A stretch of DNA of 64,000 bases from Salmonirosea aquatica (lineage in GTDB: Bacteria; Bacteroidota; Bacteroidia; Cytophagales; Spirosomataceae), in NCBI RefSeq assembly GCF_009296315.1, contig NZ_WHLY01000001.1:124001-188000 (forward strand). Reading direction: 5' to 3'. Every line of letters starts with the position of its first letter. The stretch's first letter is position 1. A program made the translations under genes and the position numbers. This document shows, piece after piece, positions 26,587-36,500 of this stretch. A model generated the notes under the pieces. It did not search any database. It was not told the origin of the DNA and saw nothing but the letters and a program-made list of their open reading frames with translations.

Positions 26587-28608
26587 CTATTTCTTTTTCA
26601 GGGCTGATACCTTGGCGCGTAATTCGTCTATCTGGGCTACTTTCTTCTCCAATTCTACCACGTACAGCGTCAGTTCTTCGACTTTCTCCAACAGCTTCGC
26701 GTTGAACGCCGTGGTTTCCATCCCTTCTGATACCATCGCCGCCGCTGAAGGTACCCCCGGCAGGTGTTTGTGTTTTTTGACGAAATCCGCCACCTCGCCC
26801 AAAGGCCGCAGCGCGTAGCCCGGCTCGAAAACCTTGTCCGACCAATCGGCCACGCTCGCTACCTGCACGCGCGGCTGGTTCAGGATAATTTTGCCTTGCG
26901 CATCGACCGTCAAGTACTGCCCGGCGTTGGGCCGGTAGGTACTCAGGATTCCAGGGATTTGCACGGAAGATTCATTCCCCCCAAGCACCACCGTTTTCTC
27001 CGCACCCGCGGGAATCTCTGCACCCAGGCCAAGGGCCAGACTCTCGTGTTCGTTGAAGTGCAGGAAGGGTTGGTTTTTCAGGCGCAGCGAGTTGTCGAAG
27101 GCTACGAAGTTCATGTTGCCCCGTAGGGTCAGCCGCTGGTTGGGGTAGGCTGTGCCGATACCGACTTTGACATTGGCCGTGTCGCCCAGCACCAGGCCGT
27201 CATCCACACCTACAAGGGCTTTATTTCCCAGGGCGGTTGCCCGTTGGAGGTTCGCTTTATCAGCACCGGTAGCATCGGTTTCGTTACCAAAAAAAGAATT
27301 ACCACTTCCAGTAATGATATTGAACCCGGCCCTAGGTCCTGTAAACGAGTTGTTTCTACCCATAGTATTGCTGTAGCCAGCCTGATAGCCAGTAAACGAA
27401 TTTCCCCAGCCCATCGTATTGTTGTATCCGGCCTGAGTACCGATAAACAAGTTCTGGCCTCCGTGAGTATTGCTGTGCCCGGCCCCAGAGCCTATAAACG
27501 AGTTGCTGCTACCCGCAATATTGTCGGCTCCGGCCCCAGAACCTATAAACGTGTTATTGCCCCCATAGTTATTGCTATACCCGGCCCGAGTACCTATAAA
27601 TAAGTTGTCGCTACCCGCAATATTGCTGTATCCGGCAAAAAAACCTATAAACGAGTTATCGCTTCCGTAGGAGTTACTGTACCCGGCCCTATAACCTATA
27701 AAGGAGTTTTGGCCACCCGCACTATTGCTGTATCCGGCCTGAGTACCGATAAACAAGTTGCTTCCCCCGCTGGTGTTTTGGAATCCGGCCCCAGTACCGA
27801 TAAACGAGTTGCCGCTGCCCGTAGTGGTGTTGCGCCCGGCCTCATAGCCCACAAACGTGTTCTGGCTGCCTACCGTGTTGTTATACCCGGCGTTAGAACC
27901 GACAAACGAGTTGCTGAATCCTGTGGTGTTGCTGAGCCCGGCCTGAGAGCCTATAAACGAATTGTTGTTTCCACTGTTGTTACTGTACCCGGCCTGAGAA
28001 CCTATAAACGAGTTGTCGTTACCCGCATTATTGCTGTACCCGGCCTGATAGCCTGTAAACGAGTTGTTGCTACCACCCGTATTTTGGAATCCCGCCTGAT
28101 AGCCTGTAAACGAGTTCCGTCCCCCGCTGATGTTTTGGAATCCGGCCCCAGTACCGATAAACGAGTTGCCGCTACCCGTAGTGGTATAGTACCCGGCCTC
28201 AGAGCCTATAAACGAGTTGCCGCTGCCCTCCGTATTACTGTACCCGGCCCTGTAACCCGAAAACGAGTTGTTGCTGCCCGTGGTAGTGCTGTACCCGGCC
28301 CTGGAACCTACAAATGAGTTGCTGTTTCCGGTGGTGTTGCTGTATCCGGCCTGATAGCCTAAAAATGAGTTCTGGCTGCCGGTCGTGGAAGCCACGCCTG
28401 CTTGCTGGCCGACGAATACATTGAGGTTGGCATGGTCAGCCGCCGGGTAAGTGTTGTTCGTCCCCACCACAACGTTGCTAGCCCCCGTGCCACCGCCGGG
28501 TAGGGCGCCCGAGGTAGTCAGGACGGTGTTCTGGGCAGCAGCAGGGGTCAGCCAATACACTAGTAGAAAAACGGACAGCGTGACGGAGATCCTGGGAAAT
28601 TTCAGCAT
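26587..28608 (-). CDS. Surface protein with 17-residue head-type repeats and coiled-coil tail
   Basis: 673 residues. A signal peptide (to about residue 25, LTPAAAQ) is followed from about residue 63 to 453 by some 23 tandem copies of a 17-residue motif, consensus NSFIGxxAGYSNTTGSx. The regular Asn/Gly/hydrophobic spacing resembles YadA/trimeric-autotransporter head repeats and predicts a beta-roll shaft. After a linker come DWSDKVFEPGYALRPLGEVADFVKKHKHLPGVPS and a C-terminal leucine-rich helix (LLEKVEELTLYVVELEKKVAQIDELRAKVSALKKK). These match the tail common in Bacteroidota tail-fibre-like proteins, probably a trimerising coiled coil. An adhesive fibre is the likely role (inference). Confidence 0.85.
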   Translation of the reverse strand: MLKFPRISVTLSVFLLVYWLTPAAAQNTVLTTSGALPGGGTGASNVVVGTNNTYPAADHANLNVFVGQQAGVASTTGSQNSFLGYQAGYSNTTGNSNSFVGSRAGYSTTTGSNNSFSGYRAGYSNTEGSGNSFIGSEAGYYTTTGSGNSFIGTGAGFQNISGGRNSFTGYQAGFQNTGGSNNSFTGYQAGYSNNAGNDNSFIGSQAGYSNNSGNNNSFIGSQAGLSNTTGFSNSFVGSNAGYNNTVGSQNTFVGYEAGRNTTTGSGNSFIGTGAGFQNTSGGSNLFIGTQAGYSNSAGGQNSFIGYRAGYSNSYGSDNSFIGFFAGYSNIAGSDNLFIGTRAGYSNNYGGNNTFIGSGAGADNIAGSSNSFIGSGAGHSNTHGGQNLFIGTQAGYNNTMGWGNSFTGYQAGYSNTMGRNNSFTGPRAGFNIITGSGNSFFGNETDATGADKANLQRATALGNKALVGVDDGLVLGDTANVKVGIGTAYPNQRLTLRGNMNFVAFDNSLRLKNQPFLHFNEHESLALGLGAEIPAGAEKTVVLGGNESSVQIPGILSTYRPNAGQYLTVDAQGKIILNQPRVQVASVADWSDKVFEPGYALRPLGEVADFVKKHKHLPGVPSAAAMVSEGMETTAFNAKLLEKVEELTLYVVELEKKVAQIDELRAKVSALKKK
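27250..28422 (-). repeat. About 23 tandem 51-bp coding repeats
   Basis: Each unit encodes 17 residues beginning N-(S/L/T)-F-(I/V/T)-G. Third-codon positions differ between units, so the array is old rather than freshly amplified. Copy number changes would keep the reading frame. Confidence 0.85.
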
Positions 28609-29096
28609 GATCGTTTGTGTTTTAGTGAATCCATAATTGGATTTAAATGGCGGCAGAAGCGGACTTGTTACTGGCCTTATCGCCGTTTTATTGAATGCAT
28701 GACTGGATTCAAATTTGCAATTGCGGAATCCACCGAGTAGGCTGCCAACGGAGTTGTTCCATTACATTTATTTGAATTTCCATCATCGTTTTCATAGTTG
28801 AAAATGTTTAAGGTTCTATAGGGGCTCATTCCAATGGCCTAGTTACAAAGGTATTTAGCGGGGTTTACTTTCAGAATGATGTTGCTCAGCCCAACCTGTG
28901 ATTATTGCCTGTATAATCCCATTCAATCATCCTAGGATCACCATTGGCGCTTTGAGCGTATATTCAAGGGACTGTTGGTGGTAGACCAAAAGCGGCACAG
29001 GGGTATCCACCATTAATTTTTTGTCATTGAAGGGTTGTGAAGCTTTTCAAAAAAGCCTCTTTGCCTGTTCGAAACGATCAACAGATCCGTTAGGAT
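28609..29096. other. Gene-free stretch
   Basis: No supportable reading frame, RNA gene or strong hairpin was seen. It separates the repeat protein from a group of broken genes. Confidence 0.5.
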
Positions 29097-29252
29097 TTAA
29101 TCACAATAATCCTCCAGGGCATCTATCACATGACCGCCATGCAATAGGGCAATGACCAGTTTTGCGCCCCGGTCGCGGGCGAGTTGCATGGCGAAGTGAA
29201 CCGCTTTGTTGGCATTGGAAGTGAGGTCGGTGGCGACTACGGTGGTTTTCAT
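29097..29252 (-). pseudogene. Truncated universal stress protein
   Basis: 51 codons from the ATG at 29252: MKTTVVATDLTSNANKAVHFA, then MQLARDRGAKLVIALLHGG. This is the first strand-helix-strand of a UspA domain, with the nucleotide-site Asp in ATDLTSNA. Bacteroidota family members are normally 150-280 residues. Here the frame runs into unrelated sequence and a stop at 29097, so only the N-terminus is left. Confidence 0.7.
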
Positions 29253-29447
29253 GGGTTAAGCAGGGTGGTTTTGAGAGGGAAAGATTCCTGCAAAAAAATG
29301 GCATCTCATCCAACCTTGAGCTGAGCATGCTCACTTTGGCAACTGATCTGTGTCGCCCCGGCAGACAGGTCAGGGGGCTAATTTTGGCAAACTGATTGGG
29401 GCAGGAGAAATATCCCGCCGATTTTTTAACATCACAATGGCCAAGCC

Positions 29448-30020
29448 ATGAAACGCCGCGGTGGCCCGGCAGTTCGGCCAACCGCTCAGGATCGAGCAGG
29501 TACCCATACCCGAAGTGGTACCGGGCAGCATCCTGGTGAAAGTGGCCGCCTGCGGCATTTGCCAAACCGACCTCCATGTCATCAGCGGCGATTGGCCAGT
29601 CCTGCCGACCCTGCCGCTGATTCCCGGCCACGAAGGCGTGGGCACCGTGGTGGCCGTCGGCGAAGGCGTGACGCAGGTCAGGGAACCGCGTGGGCATACC
29701 CTGGCTGTACTCGGCCTGCGGACACTGTGAGTATTACCACAGCGGCTGGGAGTCGCTGTGCCATAGCCAGCAGAACACGGATTATTCCGTCCAGGGCAGT
29801 TACGCCGAGTACGTACGGGCCAACCCGGACTACGTTGTGCATCTTCCCGATAACCTTTCGTTCCTGGAGGCGGCACCCATTCTCTGCGCCAGGGTCACGG
29901 TCTATAAGGAACTGAAGGAAACGGACACCCGTGCCGGCGAATGGGTGATCATCTCGGGGATAGGCGGCCTGGGTCACCTGGCGGTGCAGTACGCCAAAGC
30001 CATGGGCTACAAGTTCGTTG
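29448..30020 (+). pseudogene. Broken zinc-dependent alcohol dehydrogenase (AdhP-like)
   Basis: Fragments cover the first ~190 residues: [76 protein letters not shown], and the Rossmann start [20 protein letters not shown]. An extra base near codon 3 (ATG AAA c GCC GCG) and a second frameshift near 29690 interrupt the frame. One structural-zinc Cys position is Tyr ([15 protein letters not shown]). The NAD-binding half is missing because a Tn3 transposase fragment starts at about 30021. It would have oxidised or reduced ethanol/acetaldehyde. Confidence 0.85.
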
Positions 30021-30024
30021 GCCT

Positions 30025-30406
30025 CTTGCTGGCACCGTTCCCGAACAGCGTCGGCGAAGGGCATCACTTCGAGCACGGTCAAGACCAGGCTCCGGTGACG
30101 CCGGGCCGTTGAGTCGGCATAACCGGGCGTTGGCGGGGCGGCCCCCTTGCGCGAGACGCGCTGAGCGGTGAACTCCCAGTCTTTTTGAGCAAAAGTCGCT
30201 GGTGAGAAGAATCGGCAGGACGCCCGGAAGTACCCTAACTGGAGCAGAAATCCCGCCTGGTTTGCCTGGGTGTCCAAACTGGCCAGTACTGGCTTAATCT
30301 CGTCGGTGATCTGAAAGAAGAACCGGCGCTGGGCGTAGGTGAAGCTGGGCGGGGTTTCGAACTCGCGCTGGTGGCCCTTTTCTAAAATCGGCCGAAGGGT
30401 GGGCAT
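30025..30406 (-). mobile_element. N-terminal fragment of a Tn3-family transposase
   Basis: About 125 codons read PPSFTYAQRRFFFQITDEI, then [38 protein letters not shown] and [11 protein letters not shown]. This is the order of motifs in the DUF4158 N-terminal DNA-binding region of Tn3 transposases (start, L-G-Y-F-R, S-x-R-R-H-R). The DDE catalytic domain is absent, and the fragment abuts the alcohol dehydrogenase remnant. No terminal repeats were recognised. It is inactive. Confidence 0.7.
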
Positions 30407-30532
30407 CGGGTTCGGTGATAACGAGCGCTAAAGGCGATGAGAATGGATGGTGTTAAGGTACGTGTAAAAGCGTATGAATATGCTACTTTTACCCGTGCAA
30501 ATACCTTTAAGAACGAAGCCCCCTTTTCAACC

Positions 30533-31177
30533 ATGATTCATGGCTATGTGCGCGTCTCGACGGCCGCCGGGAGGGCCAATGGTCAGCAGAATTTTCACTG
30601 TAAGGACTGCCGCAAGCAGTTTCAGTTTGAGTATAGGTATCCTGGCACCGACCCGCGCGTCAAGCGCAAAGTTTGTGAGATGGCTCTGAACTGCAGCGGC
30701 ATTCGCGACACGGCCAGAGTGCTGATAATGAATGCGATGACCGTGATTGCGGTTTTGCGACTGTGGTTCAAAACCCACGGTGAGCCGGACTTCGAGGGCA
30801 CTTATCAGAGCGTGATGATCGACGCGATGTAGATGTGGGTGGGCAGACGCAAGGCGGGCAACCTTTGGCTTTGGTACGCCCGGGCGGCGGGCCGCTACTG
30901 TGGTTAGAGTCGCAAGATACTCGCCTTCCAGATTGGTAAGCGCGACGACGCTAAGTGCAAGAAGCTGATGCGTAAACTGGCGCGCTTGGACATAAGATAT
31001 TATTATACAGATGATTGGAAGTCTTACAAGAAACACATACCGCCCGACAAGCACACGGTTGCAAAGAAGAAGACTCAGAAAATCGAGCGGCAGAACCTCA
31101 ATTTCAGGACGTACATGAAGCGGCCGGCTAGCAAGACGATCTGTTTCTCTAAAAAAACGATATGCACTACGGGATGA
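30533..31177 (+). mobile_element. Decayed IS1-family transposase
   Basis: The N-terminal zinc-finger part (GQQNFHCKDCRKQFQFEY) and helix-turn-helix (ALNCSGIRDTARVLIMNAMTV) are followed by in-frame stops at 30830 and 30904. A shifted frame then encodes YYYTDDWKSYKKHIPPDKH and the IS1 hallmark IERQNLNFRTYMKRPASKTICFSK. The stops and frameshift make it inactive. The terminal inverted repeats could not be placed. Confidence 0.8.
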
Positions 31178-31453
31178 TGAAGGCTTACATCTGGGTAAAA
31201 ACGTCGCTTAGTAACGGCATAAATTCTGTTACACTACCATAAATTTATATCTGTCAGAACAACAGAAGTGAGTATATGACTTTATTCACCCACAAGTAAG
31301 GATAAAAAATCTCTAAAAGTAACAGTAGATTTCCCTAGTTACTATGTTGATAATGTGTGAAATAACCATTTATTTAAACCTATGTTAAGCACTCTTCATA
31401 TTTAGTTCACATCATAACCATTGTATTATGATATATTTATGTTTTAATTCTGT

Positions 31454-32035
31454 ATGAATATTTATCATAAGTATAGTGATACGGAACTAACCGCCCTAAT
31501 TACCGACGGTGACTCCTTGGCTTTTGCCGAAATCTACCATCGTTATAAGGGAATTTTGTTTAGGCACTCCTTCCGTATGCTAGGTGATGAAGAGGAAGCT
31601 AAAGATGTAGTACAGGAGCTTTTCACCCAACTCTGGACCCGAAGAGAGAATATCAATATTAGCACAGCGCTTTCATCCTACCTGTATACCTCCACAAGAA
31701 ATCGCATTCTTGATATTATCGCCCATAAAAAAATTGAAGAAAAATATGTTCAGTCTTTAGACTGCTTTCTTGAAAAAGGAGAATATATAACCGATCACTA
31801 TTTTAGAGAAAAGGAACTTAGGGAACAGATCGAAAAAGAAGTATCTCTGTTACCTCCACGGATGCGAGAAGTATTTGAGCTCAGCCGACAGGACAACCTT
31901 ACCTATAAAGAAATTGCCGAGGAATTGAATATTTCGGACAAAACTGTAAAAAAACAGATTAATAATGCTCTCTCTATTCTCCGTCAAAAATTGGATATTG
32001 CCTTTATTTGTGCTCTCTTCCTCCGCTTTCTATAA
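31454..32035 (+). CDS. ECF RNA polymerase sigma factor (FecI-like)
   Basis: 193 residues. Region 2 (ALITDGDSLAFAEIYHRYKGILFRHSFRML..., DVVQELFTQLWTRRENI) and region 4 (LLPPRMREVFELSRQDNLTYKEIAEELNISDKTVKKQINNALSIL) are complete, as in Bacteroidota sigma-70 family members that control SusCD loci. A FecR anti-sigma factor follows, and then a SusC with an STN domain, so a signal from the outer membrane transporter probably releases this factor to transcribe the 33.5-48 kb genes. The 264-base gap upstream (31190-31453) is AT-rich and probably carries its own promoter; no element was placed with confidence. Confidence 0.95.
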   Translation: MNIYHKYSDTELTALITDGDSLAFAEIYHRYKGILFRHSFRMLGDEEEAKDVVQELFTQLWTRRENINISTALSSYLYTSTRNRILDIIAHKKIEEKYVQSLDCFLEKGEYITDHYFREKELREQIEKEVSLLPPRMREVFELSRQDNLTYKEIAEELNISDKTVKKQINNALSILRQKLDIAFICALFLRFL

Positions 32036-32118
32036 TTTTTTTCCTTTTTTTTTATATTCATCTACTACCTTGGCCTTCCCCGCCCGTCTTATAGATATAA
32101 AGCAGATGGTTTATCCTC

Positions 32119-33318
32119 ATGAAGGTGTCTCAGGCTCAAAAATTACTAGAAAAGTATCGGGAAGGAAACCTCACCGACGCCGAGAAGGCCATTCTCGAAA
32201 GCTGGTACCTATCGCTGGCTAATACTCAGCGAACTGATCTTCAAGATGCTACACTGGAAAAGCATCTTGCTTCGATCTTTAAATCTTTGCCAGGATCTGA
32301 GCAATCACCTCAGGCTAGAATAATAAAATTCTGGCCTAAATGGATAGCTGCTGCATCAGTTTTATTTACCCTCTTTGGCGGTACATACTGGTACTTCCAG
32401 CAGACGCAGACAAATCATCGTGCAGTATCACAATCGGCAGTGCACCGAGCAGACGTCCCTCCAGGCGATAACCGCGCGGTGCTTACGCTGGCCAACGGGG
32501 AGCGGATAGTACTTGAAGCCTTAAAAAATGGAGAATTCGCTCGTGAAAAAAATGCAACGATCATCAAGACCAAAGAGGGGGAAATTATTTATGAACAATC
32601 CGGGCGGTCCTCTCTTAACCCACAAGCTACTGACGGAGCGGTATCTTACAATACCATTACAACTCCCAAAGCGGGTCAGTATCAGGTTAAGTTACCCGAT
32701 GGGACCCGCGTATGGCTTAATGCCGCCTCTTCCATCCGTTTCCCTACCGTATTCTCAAACCAGGAGCGACTAGTTGAAATAACCGGTGAAATCTATTTTG
32801 AAGTAGCCAAAGCAACTCATAAAACAAGGCGTATTCCATTTATAGTATTAGCCGGAAATCAAACTGTGGAAGTGCTGGGAACACGCTTCAATGTGAGCAG
32901 CTATGCCGATGAAGGAAGTATCACAACTACCTTAGTAGAGGGGAGTATCAAGGTACACCTTTCCGGAGTTCGGGATAAAGGCCTCCTACTCAAGCCAGGG
33001 CAGCAGGCGCTGTTGCTTAACAAGTCTCAAAAAGCTTCTCCCCGGCAGCAGCCCTTTAATGTGCGGGAAGTGGATACCCGTTCGGTAATAGCCTGGAAGG
33101 AAGGGCGATTCAGATTTGACAATATCAGCCTGCCTGAGCTTATGCGTCAGCTATCACGTTGGTACGATGTTGAAGTGGTTTATGAGGGTCGGGTTAAAGA
33201 ATACGAATTTGTGGGGCAGATCGAACGAAATACCAATCTATCCAAAGTTCTTAAGATCCTGGAAGTAGGTGGGGTAAAGTTTCGTCAAGAAGGAAAAAAA
33301 ATAATTATATCCGAGTAG
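32119..33318 (+). CDS. FecR-family anti-sigma factor
   Basis: 399 residues. The cytoplasmic N-terminus (about 1-70) contains the helical sigma-binding region (LEKYREGNLTDAEKAILESWY). One membrane helix follows (WIAAASVLFTLFGGTYWYF). The periplasmic FecR domain has PDGTRVWLNAASSIRFPT, EITGEIYFEVAK, VEVLGTRFNVSSYAD and a C-terminal STN-like part (LMRQLSRWYDVEVVYEGRV). It carries the ligand signal from the SusC STN domain to the sigma factor encoded just upstream. Confidence 0.95.
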   Translation: MKVSQAQKLLEKYREGNLTDAEKAILESWYLSLANTQRTDLQDATLEKHLASIFKSLPGSEQSPQARIIKFWPKWIAAASVLFTLFGGTYWYFQQTQTNHRAVSQSAVHRADVPPGDNRAVLTLANGERIVLEALKNGEFAREKNATIIKTKEGEIIYEQSGRSSLNPQATDGAVSYNTITTPKAGQYQVKLPDGTRVWLNAASSIRFPTVFSNQERLVEITGEIYFEVAKATHKTRRIPFIVLAGNQTVEVLGTRFNVSSYADEGSITTTLVEGSIKVHLSGVRDKGLLLKPGQQALLLNKSQKASPRQQPFNVREVDTRSVIAWKEGRFRFDNISLPELMRQLSRWYDVEVVYEGRVKEYEFVGQIERNTNLSKVLKILEVGGVKFRQEGKKIIISE

Positions 33319-33378
33319 TAAATTATTGATGCCTATGAAATAACATCAAACATAAACGCGGCAGGCCTGAATTAAAAA

Positions 33379-33405
33379 AACCGTTTCAGGGGGGCTGAAA
33401 CGGTT
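33379..33405 (-). terminator. Perfect 11-bp hairpin between fecR and susC genes
   Basis: AACCGTTTCAG (33379-33389) pairs with CTGAAACGGTT (33395-33405) around a G-rich 5-base loop. The run of A before it (T on the minus strand) gives it terminator form in the minus direction. On the plus strand it may act as an attenuator or processing site between regulator and transporter genes. Confidence 0.4.
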
Positions 33406-33507
33406 ATAAGTTCGGGTTCTATCTTAATTCGCTGAATAGCGAGCCAGAAATGTATTGCCCTTTGTGACCCAAAAAACAATTCAGAAACCCAAAACTAATC
33501 CAAATAT

Positions 33508-36500
33508 ATGCACATTCTTTTACAAAAGAGAAAAACGTATATACGTAAGCGTTATTTTCCTAAATTGATCTTAGCGATGAAGCTTTCTTCCCTTCTCCTG
33601 TTGATCACCTGTTTGCACGTCTCCGCAGGCGTTTTTTCCCAAAGGGTGACTTTGTCAGTAAAAGACGCTCCCCTAACAGTGGTGTTTAATCAAATTGAAA
33701 AGCAGAGCAGCTTTGTTTTCTTCTATGATAACAAGCTCATCAAAAAAGCAAACTTAGTTACTCTAGACTTTTCAGGTGGTTCGGTCGGGGAACTCATGGA
33801 TGAGATAATGAAGCATCAGCCCCTGACCTACCAGATCGTAGATCAAACGATTGTGATTAAAAGAAAGAATGAAAACCGCCAAAGTTTGCGATCGTTTCAA
33901 GTCCCGGAGTCCATTGAGTCAAAAGAACTCAACCAGAAAGCTTTGTCCAGTATAGAAAAACGAATGAACAACCAACTGGCAAACAGAGCTCCTGAAACCA
34001 ATAGTAAAGATATTGGGGTTCGTGGAAAAGTGGTTGATGAAAAAGGAGATGGCCTTCCGGGGGTGAGTATTCTGGTAAAAGGTACCCAGCGTGGTACCAC
34101 CACCGATGCACAAGGGGGGTTCTCGCTGGATGTACCTGATCAGACTGCTGTGCTGGTTTTCTCATTTGTAGGCTATACTCCTCAGGAGATTGTCGTCGGA
34201 AACCGCAATACGATTGAAATTACACTTGCAGTTGATGAAAAAATACTGGACGAAGTGGTGGTGGTTGGATTCGGTACCCAGAAAAAGCAGAGCGTAGTGG
34301 GAGCCATCGTACAGACCACCAACGAGGATTTGAGGAGGACAGGCAACGTTACCGACTTGAAGCAGGCGTTGACCGGACAACTCCCCGGCCTGACCACCAT
34401 CACTTCCAGTGGTGAGCCGGGGGGGACATTGTCCTCTGGTAATGCTACCGAGATATACATCCGTGGCCGAAATACGTGGAACGGAGGTCAACCATTGATT
34501 CTAATTGATGGCGTCGAACGGGAAATGAGCAATGTGGATGTAAGCGAGGTAGAGAGTATCTCGGTCCTGAAGGATGCGTCAGCAACAGCGGTTTTCGGCG
34601 TACGAGGTGCCAACGGTGTAATTCTGATCACCACTAAACGGGGCTCCGAATCCAAACCACAGCTTTCTGTGAATTATAGTGCTACGGCTTTGTCGGTATC
34701 GCGATTACCTGAAAAGCTGGATTCGTACGAAGCCATCATGATTCGGAATGAGATGATTGAGCGCGAAGGGCTGATAAGTCCGATTTCCTGGGCCGATTAT
34801 GTCCCCTATGACGTGGCATTACGCTACAAACAACCTCAGACGCCCGAAAATGCCATGCTTTATCCGAATGTAGATTGGGAAAAAGCGATGTTCCGGGACG
34901 TATCATGGTCCCAGCGGGCTAACCTTAATGTCACGGGAGGAACCAGTTTCGTAAAATATTTTGGGTCGCTGGCCTACCTCAATGAAGGGGACATGTTCCG
35001 GGAATATGACAACCATAAGGGCTATGATCCCGGCTACGGGTTCAACCGCTTCAACTTCCGGAGCAACCTGGATTTTAAATTGACAAAAACGACCAATGTG
35101 CGGGTAAATCTGGCTGGGCTTTTCAGCCAGAAAAACACCAACTACTCGTTTAATAACGGGAGTTCTGGTACAAATCCCCTGGCATGGGCGGCCGCCTACC
35201 GATTCCCACCCGATGTGATTCTTCCCCAATACGAAGACGGAAGTTGGGGACAAAGCTATGCGCTCCCTCCGGAAGCTTTACAAAACCCAGTGGCGTTGAT
35301 TTACAATACGGGTATCTGGCAGCAGCGTAATGTAGAGTTGCGGGCCGATTTCCTGTTAGAACAAAAGCTTGATTTCCTGACCAAAGGATTAAGTTATACC
35401 GGAACCTTATTTTACGATAATGGTATCCAGACAATAGGAGGTATCGCGGATCAGAACCATGTTCGTCCCGAAGGAAACCTACTGGGCAAAATCGTATTTC
35501 CTAATCTTTACGTTGGGGGCGACCAAGACCCTAGCGAATATACCCAAATTACCCCTGTGGTAGCAGCAAGTGCATTTGACTGGGTAGTAAATCCCTGGAA
35601 TATCAACGCTGAAACAACTACTGCCTCTGCGATAACCCGTAGGTTGACGCATCAGCATCAGCTAAACTATAGCCGTGACTTCAATTTGCATCATGTAGGG
35701 GGCATGGGACTCTTTAAAAGAGAGCAATATGCCCGGGGTAGTATGTTCCCGAGTTACCGGGAGGAGTGGGTCTTCCGTACAACCTATGACTATGATACGC
35801 GCTACCTGTTTGAGTTCAACGGAGCCTATAACGGTTCAGAAAAGTTTGGCCCCGGTTACCGGTTCGATTTTTTTCCATCGCTGGCGGTAGGCTGGTACGT
35901 TTCCAATGAGAAATTCTTTAAGTTGGATTGGATAAACCGTCTGAAATTCAGGTACAGTACTGGCATGGTCGGGGACGACACGGGAGGGGAACGATGGGCT
36001 TACCAATCACAATACCAATACGGGGGCAGCGGAATTTCCTCCGCCCGCTTAAACGCCAACCCGAACGAAAGAAGCCCTTATAATTTCTATAAGGAGCAGA
36101 TTGTCGGAAATCCGAATATCCGCTGGGAAAAGGCTCGCAAATCCAACTATGGCGCTGAAATGGGTCTATTTAATGATCTCATTTCTGTAAACTTTGACTA
36201 TTTTACCGACAACAGGACCGATATTATCATCAGTGGTACCTCCAGGGCCATCCCTCCCTACTTCGGCGCCACGCCCCCTGCTGCCAACCTCGGCCGGGTA
36301 AATTCTAAAGGATATGAACTGGAACTGCGGCTCAACAAAGCCTTTCCTTCCGGGCTTCACCTGTGGGGAGCTTTCTCAGTAACGCATACCGAAAACAAAA
36401 TCATCAATCGTGACGATCCTTTATTCCAGGTGGATTACCTAAAGCAGGCTGGTTACCAAATTGGACAAGTTAGGACACAGGTACGTACCGATTTTTATAA

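Noticed and set aside
27152-28317. Plus-strand ORFs of 74-202 codons across the repeat gene
   Set aside because: They are mirror frames produced by the 51-bp coding repeats of the minus-strand fibre protein.
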